Assembly: GCF_003999255.1 (NCBI RefSeq)
Contig: NZ_CP034791.1
Coordinates: forward strand, 1,776,501 to 1,840,500
Length of the DNA stretch: 64,000 bases
Direction of reading: 5' to 3'
Source of the DNA: Caldicellulosiruptor changbaiensis
Lineage (GTDB): Bacteria; Bacillota; Thermoanaerobacteria; Caldicellulosiruptorales; Caldicellulosiruptoraceae
Both the position numbers and the translations under genes were made by a program. The notes under the pieces are model-generated. The model saw only the letters and a program-made list of their open reading frames with translations, was not told the DNA's origin and did not search any database. Positions 60,311 through 64,000 of this stretch are shown here, one piece after another; the stretch's first letter is position 1; the number at the start of each line of letters is the position of its first letter.

Positions 60311-61048
60311 TTACATATACAATTCCTTTACCTTCTCGTGAGCCATGTACTCTAAAGTGTCATCTAACTTCTCGAATTCCAAAGCATCAAAAGCATACTT
60401 TCTTTCAAGAGCTTTTTTGAGTATATAATCTGCAATATGTGGATTTTTAGGAAGAAGAGGACCGTGCAAATAAGTACCTATAACGTTTTTATAAATTAGC
60501 CCCTCAAACCTGTCCTTTCCGTTATTGCCAAAACCTTTTAGGACCTTGCCAAAAGGTTGATAACCATGATATGTCCTACCACCGTGATTTTCGTAACCTA
60601 CTACTGTTTTTGGAAAAACATCTAATGTTGTTTCAATGACTATATTCCCAATTAGCCTTTTGTTTTCAGACTTAGTATAAAAGCCCAATACTCCAAGTCC
60701 TTTTATTACATTTTGGTTTGCATCAATATAAGCCTCCCCTAAGAGCTGATACCCTCCACAAATTGCAAGCAGGCAAACTCCATCTTCAATCAGACTTTTA
60801 AGCAAATCTTTTAAGTTTAGCAAATGACTATACATAATTCCTTGCTCCCTGTCAGATGCCCCTCCAAGTAGGATTATATCTGCACTTTTTAAAATATCCT
60901 CGTTAGAATTGAAGTTATATTCAACAATATTTGCCTTCATACCTCTCCATTCACATCTTTTTTGCAGCGTAATGATATTACCTCTATCACCATATAAATT
61001 TAAAGCTTCTGGAAACATATTCACAATGTTTAGCTCCAATCCAATCAC
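60311..61048 (-). CDS. gatD: Lipid II isoglutaminyl synthase, glutaminase subunit GatD
   Basis: 245-residue class I glutamine amidotransferase: FPEALNLYGDRGNIITLQKR at the N-terminus, nucleophile Cys in LLAICGGYQLLGEAY, and the His in GTYLHGPLLPKNPHIADY. It releases ammonia from glutamine for MurT, which amidates the D-Glu of lipid II. CobQ-like enzymes share the fold, but adjacency to MurT (2-bp gap) decides the call. The start is a GTG at 61048 or a TTG nine bases in; gaggtg precedes the latter. Confidence 0.9.
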   Translation of the reverse strand: MIGLELNIVNMFPEALNLYGDRGNIITLQKRCEWRGMKANIVEYNFNSNEDILKSADIILLGGASDREQGIMYSHLLNLKDLLKSLIEDGVCLLAICGGYQLLGEAYIDANQNVIKGLGVLGFYTKSENKRLIGNIVIETTLDVFPKTVVGYENHGGRTYHGYQPFGKVLKGFGNNGKDRFEGLIYKNVIGTYLHGPLLPKNPHIADYILKKALERKYAFDALEFEKLDDTLEYMAHEKVKELYM

Positions 61049-61049
61049 C

Positions 61050-62384
61050 TCATGTTTTTTTCAAACTCTCTACTATTTTCTTTGTCTTAAACAAAGCTGT
61101 ATATGTGGGAAGAATGTAAATCTTGTGAGCTTCTTCTAATGAAATTACTTTTTTCAAATCTTTTTCAAAATCAATAAACTCAAAATCTTTTAGTTCAAAA
61201 CTACTGTACTTAACTCTCAGCGCCATATCCTCTTTTCTTTTACCACCAAAAAATAAAGCCCTAATATTTTTAACTTCACTTAATATGTCAAAATCGGCAT
61301 CCCAAATCCATGAGACATCTTTTCCATCAGCAGCGTTGTCATTGAGAATAAAAACAATTGCTTTAGGGCAAGGGTCATCTGCTATTACTTTCAGTGTCTC
61401 ACTCATACCAATTGGATTTTTGACAAGAGATATGACTACTTGTTTGCCATATACTTCAACTTCCTCCATGCGGCCAAGTTTGTTTGTAAAAGTCTCAACC
61501 CGGTCTTTTATTTTATTCGTTTCTATCCCAAGTAACATAGCAACAGACATCGCTGCACAGACATTGTAAAGGTTATAAATGCCCCCTACTTTCCATCTAA
61601 TATCTTGAATTTTTGTGCCATTTTCTCTATCCATAAAGTCAAATACAAAACTGCCATCTTCAGACTTTATATTCGTAATCAAAAACCTGCTTTCAGGATT
61701 TTTATATCCGCACTGAGAACAAATGTATTTTCCAAGATGTCCAACATTATAAAACGTATACTCAAGCTGGCTATTACAAACTGGGCAAAACCATGAATCA
61801 AGTGTAACATTTGCTAACCTGCTGAGCGCATTTTCATCAACACTATAAAATACCTTTTTTTCTCCGCTGTAACTTGCTAAATTTGGATCATCTGCATTGA
61901 TAACTGCCAAAGCTCCATTTATATGGCTCAATATTAGATCTTTTACTCTGTCAAGTTCACCATACCTGTCAAGCTGGTCTCTAAAAACATTTGTTGTCAC
62001 AAATATATCCGCTTTTAAATCCTTTGTAACAACAGGTAGTGATCCCTCATCAACCTCAAAACAGGCTATCTCATAGCTTTTTTTGAGGTTATTTATAAAC
62101 GCACTTATTATCCCATTTACCATGTTAGAACCTTTTAGATTTGAAAGAATGGTTTTGTCAGGACTTATTATCCAGTTTATAAGGTTGTTAGTTGTTGTTT
62201 TACCATTTGTACCAGATACAAGTATTTTAAATCTGCACCTTCTGTCAATCTCCTTTAAAATATCTGGGCAGATTTTATAGGCAATCTTGCCAGGTGCACT
62301 TGTCGCATCTTTTCTTAAAAGCTTGAGCAATAGTTTTGCTGTTATTCCTGCAAAAGTGGCTAAATAAAATCTTAAGTTTTTCAA
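61050..62384 (-). CDS. murT: Lipid II isoglutaminyl synthase, MurT subunit
   Basis: 444-residue Mur-ligase-like protein. ATP-binding ILVSGTNGKTTTNNLINWII, Mur central-domain blocks (FVTTNVFRDQLDRYGELD; NADDPNLASY), a four-cysteine zinc ribbon (CPVCNSQLEY with YICSQCGYKNP) characteristic of MurT, and the DUF1727 C-terminus (LVKNPIGMSETLKVI). With GatD it amidates lipid II glutamate to isoglutamine in the cytoplasm. TTG start after ggggatgaaaaata. Confidence 0.93.
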   Translation of the reverse strand: MKNLRFYLATFAGITAKLLLKLLRKDATSAPGKIAYKICPDILKEIDRRCRFKILVSGTNGKTTTNNLINWIISPDKTILSNLKGSNMVNGIISAFINNLKKSYEIACFEVDEGSLPVVTKDLKADIFVTTNVFRDQLDRYGELDRVKDLILSHINGALAVINADDPNLASYSGEKKVFYSVDENALSRLANVTLDSWFCPVCNSQLEYTFYNVGHLGKYICSQCGYKNPESRFLITNIKSEDGSFVFDFMDRENGTKIQDIRWKVGGIYNLYNVCAAMSVAMLLGIETNKIKDRVETFTNKLGRMEEVEVYGKQVVISLVKNPIGMSETLKVIADDPCPKAIVFILNDNAADGKDVSWIWDADFDILSEVKNIRALFFGGKRKEDMALRVKYSSFELKDFEFIDFEKDLKKVISLEEAHKIYILPTYTALFKTKKIVESLKKT

Positions 62385-62427
62385 TATTTTTCATCCCCTT
62401 GTCTACAAATACTTCATAAAGATAAAA

Positions 62428-62446
62428 AGCAAGGCTTTGCCTTGCT
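62428..62446 (-). terminator. Terminator after xerD
   Basis: 8-bp perfect stem (agcaaggc / gccttgct) with 3-nt loop; tttttatcttt follows on the minus strand. Confidence 0.82.
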
Positions 62447-62459
62447 AATTTCCCATATC

Positions 62460-63335
62460 TTAAGCACGTGGATGTGCTTTTTGATAAACCTCTTTTAGCT
62501 TGACATTCGCAACCTGAAGATATCTTTGAGTAGTTGAAATATCAGCATGCCCAAGCATCTGCTGGACAGCTCTCACATCTGCTCCATTTTCAATTAGATG
62601 TGTTGCAAAAGAATGCCTTAATATGTGCGGAGTTATTTCCTTATTTATACCTGCCACATTAGCGTAGAATTTTACAATTTTCCAAAATCCTTGCCTTGTC
62701 ATCCTTGCCCCATTGAAGTTCAAAAAAAGAGCCTCCTGTTCTTTATTTCTTGCAAGGTATGGTCTTGAGTAGTTCAAGTATTTCTCTACTGCCTCAATTG
62801 CATACGAACCAATTGGAATTATCCTATCTCTTTTTTTATTTCTGCATATAATATAGCCATGTTCAAGGTTGATGTCAGAAAGATTAAGACCAATTAGTTC
62901 ACTTACTCTTATACCTGTTGCGTACAAAAGCTCAAGCATTGCCTTGTCCCTTATACCTTTTATATCATCTTCTCGTGGACAGCTCAAAAGTTTCTCTACC
63001 TCATCTTTTGTCAAGATTTGGGGAGGTGTTCTTTCAAGTTTAGGCGGGTCAATCTCTATTTTCCCTATGTCTACAATGTTCCGGTCCTTTAAAAATTCAT
63101 AGAATACCTTTAGCGAAACAATTGCTCTTGCTATTGTGCTGTTTGACTTTCCGCTTTTTTGCATATTGATAATATATGTGATTATAGTAGCCTGTGACGT
63201 ATCTTCAATCTTCATCCCGATGTTATCCAAAAACTCTATGTATTTCTTTATATCTCTCAAATAAGACATAACTGTATTTTGTGAAAATCTCTGTTTTTGG
63301 CATAGATGTTCATAAAAAGCCTCTACTATCTTCAT
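62460..63335 (-). CDS. xerD: Site-specific tyrosine recombinase XerD
   Basis: 291-residue tyrosine recombinase that with XerC resolves chromosome dimers at dif. N-terminal SAM-like domain (FYEHLCQKQRFSQNTVMSYLRDIKKYIEFL); catalytic set: Arg in LLYATGIRVSELIGLNL, Lys-hairpin CRNKKRDRIIPIG, HILRHSFATHLIENG (His, Arg), GHADISTTQRYLQ (His, Tyr). Length is XerD-like. It follows spoIIM, the arrangement seen in Bacillus (spoIIM near ripX). ATG follows gggatttgaaaatagatgaag, start by N-terminal homology. Confidence 0.94.
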   Translation of the reverse strand: MKIVEAFYEHLCQKQRFSQNTVMSYLRDIKKYIEFLDNIGMKIEDTSQATIITYIINMQKSGKSNSTIARAIVSLKVFYEFLKDRNIVDIGKIEIDPPKLERTPPQILTKDEVEKLLSCPREDDIKGIRDKAMLELLYATGIRVSELIGLNLSDINLEHGYIICRNKKRDRIIPIGSYAIEAVEKYLNYSRPYLARNKEQEALFLNFNGARMTRQGFWKIVKFYANVAGINKEITPHILRHSFATHLIENGADVRAVQQMLGHADISTTQRYLQVANVKLKEVYQKAHPRA

Positions 63336-63378
63336 CTATTTTCAAATCCCCTCTATATATAAATTCCATTTATAGATC

Positions 63379-63942
63379 TTAAATCAAATTGCATGCAAAC
63401 CTCGAAACAAAAGCATCTATCACAACTATGCCACATATTAATAATACCACTATTAGACCTACCACAATATTAAATCTTTTTTCAAATTTGAACAATCTAT
63501 CCCTAATTAAATAGTTGGTAAATGAGTACAGAATAAGTATAATCAAAAATATTAAAACAATCAATTCTTTTAGTAATATGTAAGTGAAAAAGAAACCTAT
63601 AGCATGAAACTTGTAGATGGTGAAAAAAGCGCCTATTGTTAGCCCAAACACAAATCCTTTTAAAATAATCATGCCTATATTTAAAATTTGCAAGTATTTA
63701 TTTAAATTTGATAGTCCCCATATTGTAAGATACAATAAAATAGCAGATATCGAAAAAAAGATTACTTTATTCCAGTACAAATTATCTGGAGTTTTCGCAC
63801 TGTTTATTGAAAGTACTATAAAATTTTTGAGTTCGTCTCTTCGAGCTTGGCTGAGCAAAAAATAGAAGTTTATACCGGTAATTACGCCTCCTAAGTAAAG
63901 TGTTAAAATAGCAAAAAATAGTAATTTTACTTTTTTTCTCAT
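63379..63942 (-). CDS. spoIIM: Stage II sporulation protein M
   Basis: 187-residue membrane protein with about five helices matching SpoIIM: FFAILTLYLGGVITGINFYFLL, then KGFVFGLTIGAFFTIYKFHAIGFFFTYIL with the family's Gly-rich helix. SpoIIM works with SpoIID and SpoIIP in engulfment during sporulation. The B. subtilis protein is slightly longer. Finding it supports a sporulation-lineage host even if the organism is not known to form spores. No clear ribosome-binding site is seen before the ATG. Confidence 0.9.
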   Translation of the reverse strand: MRKKVKLLFFAILTLYLGGVITGINFYFLLSQARRDELKNFIVLSINSAKTPDNLYWNKVIFFSISAILLYLTIWGLSNLNKYLQILNIGMIILKGFVFGLTIGAFFTIYKFHAIGFFFTYILLKELIVLIFLIILILYSFTNYLIRDRLFKFEKRFNIVVGLIVVLLICGIVVIDAFVSRFACNLI

Positions 63943-64000
63943 TTTCTTATTTTTGCTTGCGTTTATTTATAGTAAAATAATATGTCAATTACAAGTCAGT

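Overview
The window is AT-rich (roughly 35% GC), almost all genes sit on the minus strand, and the gene content (Rho, Lon, SpoIIM/XerD, MurT/GatD, Che proteins, nucleoside operon, several IS110-type elements) points to a low-GC Gram-positive sporulation-lineage anaerobe. Protein style and gene set are most like the thermophile Caldicellulosiruptor; that genus call is inference from memory of the families, not a search.

Layout. 1-6.6 kb: rpmE (L31), a vapBC pair whose toxin is broken by a stop codon, an MFS transporter, a PrsW-type membrane protease, an OGG-type glycosylase, a cell-wall amidase and rho. 6.7-14.3 kb: Leloir galactose operon galT-galK-galE behind a PocR/AraC regulator, then DUF523, engB and lon. 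14.4-18.4 kb: glpP (plus strand) convergent with a three-gene glycerol-3-phosphate oxidoreductase operon that has an intrinsic terminator directly before its first gene, a likely GlpP antitermination target. 18.5-20.3 kb: iron alcohol dehydrogenase and an azoreductase on the plus strand.

20.4-46.7 kb is an accessory island. Its backbone is a unit present four times (about 22.3, 27.4, 33.1 and 35.3 kb): 3' end of an MMPL/RND-like gene, intrinsic terminator, conserved promoter and long leader with a hairpin. Three copies lead straight into a secreted protein gene (RlpA-like barrel; NHL propeller plus NlpC/P60 peptidase; type-44 polymorphic toxin plus DUF5412). The fourth leads into a compact RiPP (peptide natural product) operon: a 25-residue unannotated precursor candidate, MFS exporter, PqqD-like recognition protein and two SPASM-type radical SAM enzymes, the second split by a recent insertion sequence with a 12-bp target duplication. 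Further right lie two ABC exporters, a nucleotidyltransferase fused to a CBM9-like domain and a fragment of a second radical SAM gene: the debris of a related locus. Two IS110-family elements close the island; one has a structured non-coding leader that is a bridge-RNA candidate, the other a hairpin that buries its transposase ribosome-binding site.

46.8-64 kb returns to core genes: CheA/CheY; a nucleoside uptake and salvage operon reading mtnP-like phosphorylase, nupO/P/Q ABC transporter, GntR regulator, cdd, XapX, pdp, deoC, deoB, PNP; the BMP-family binding protein preceded by a 7-bp-repeat operator candidate; MurT/GatD; xerD; spoIIM. No tRNA, rRNA or CRISPR array was seen.
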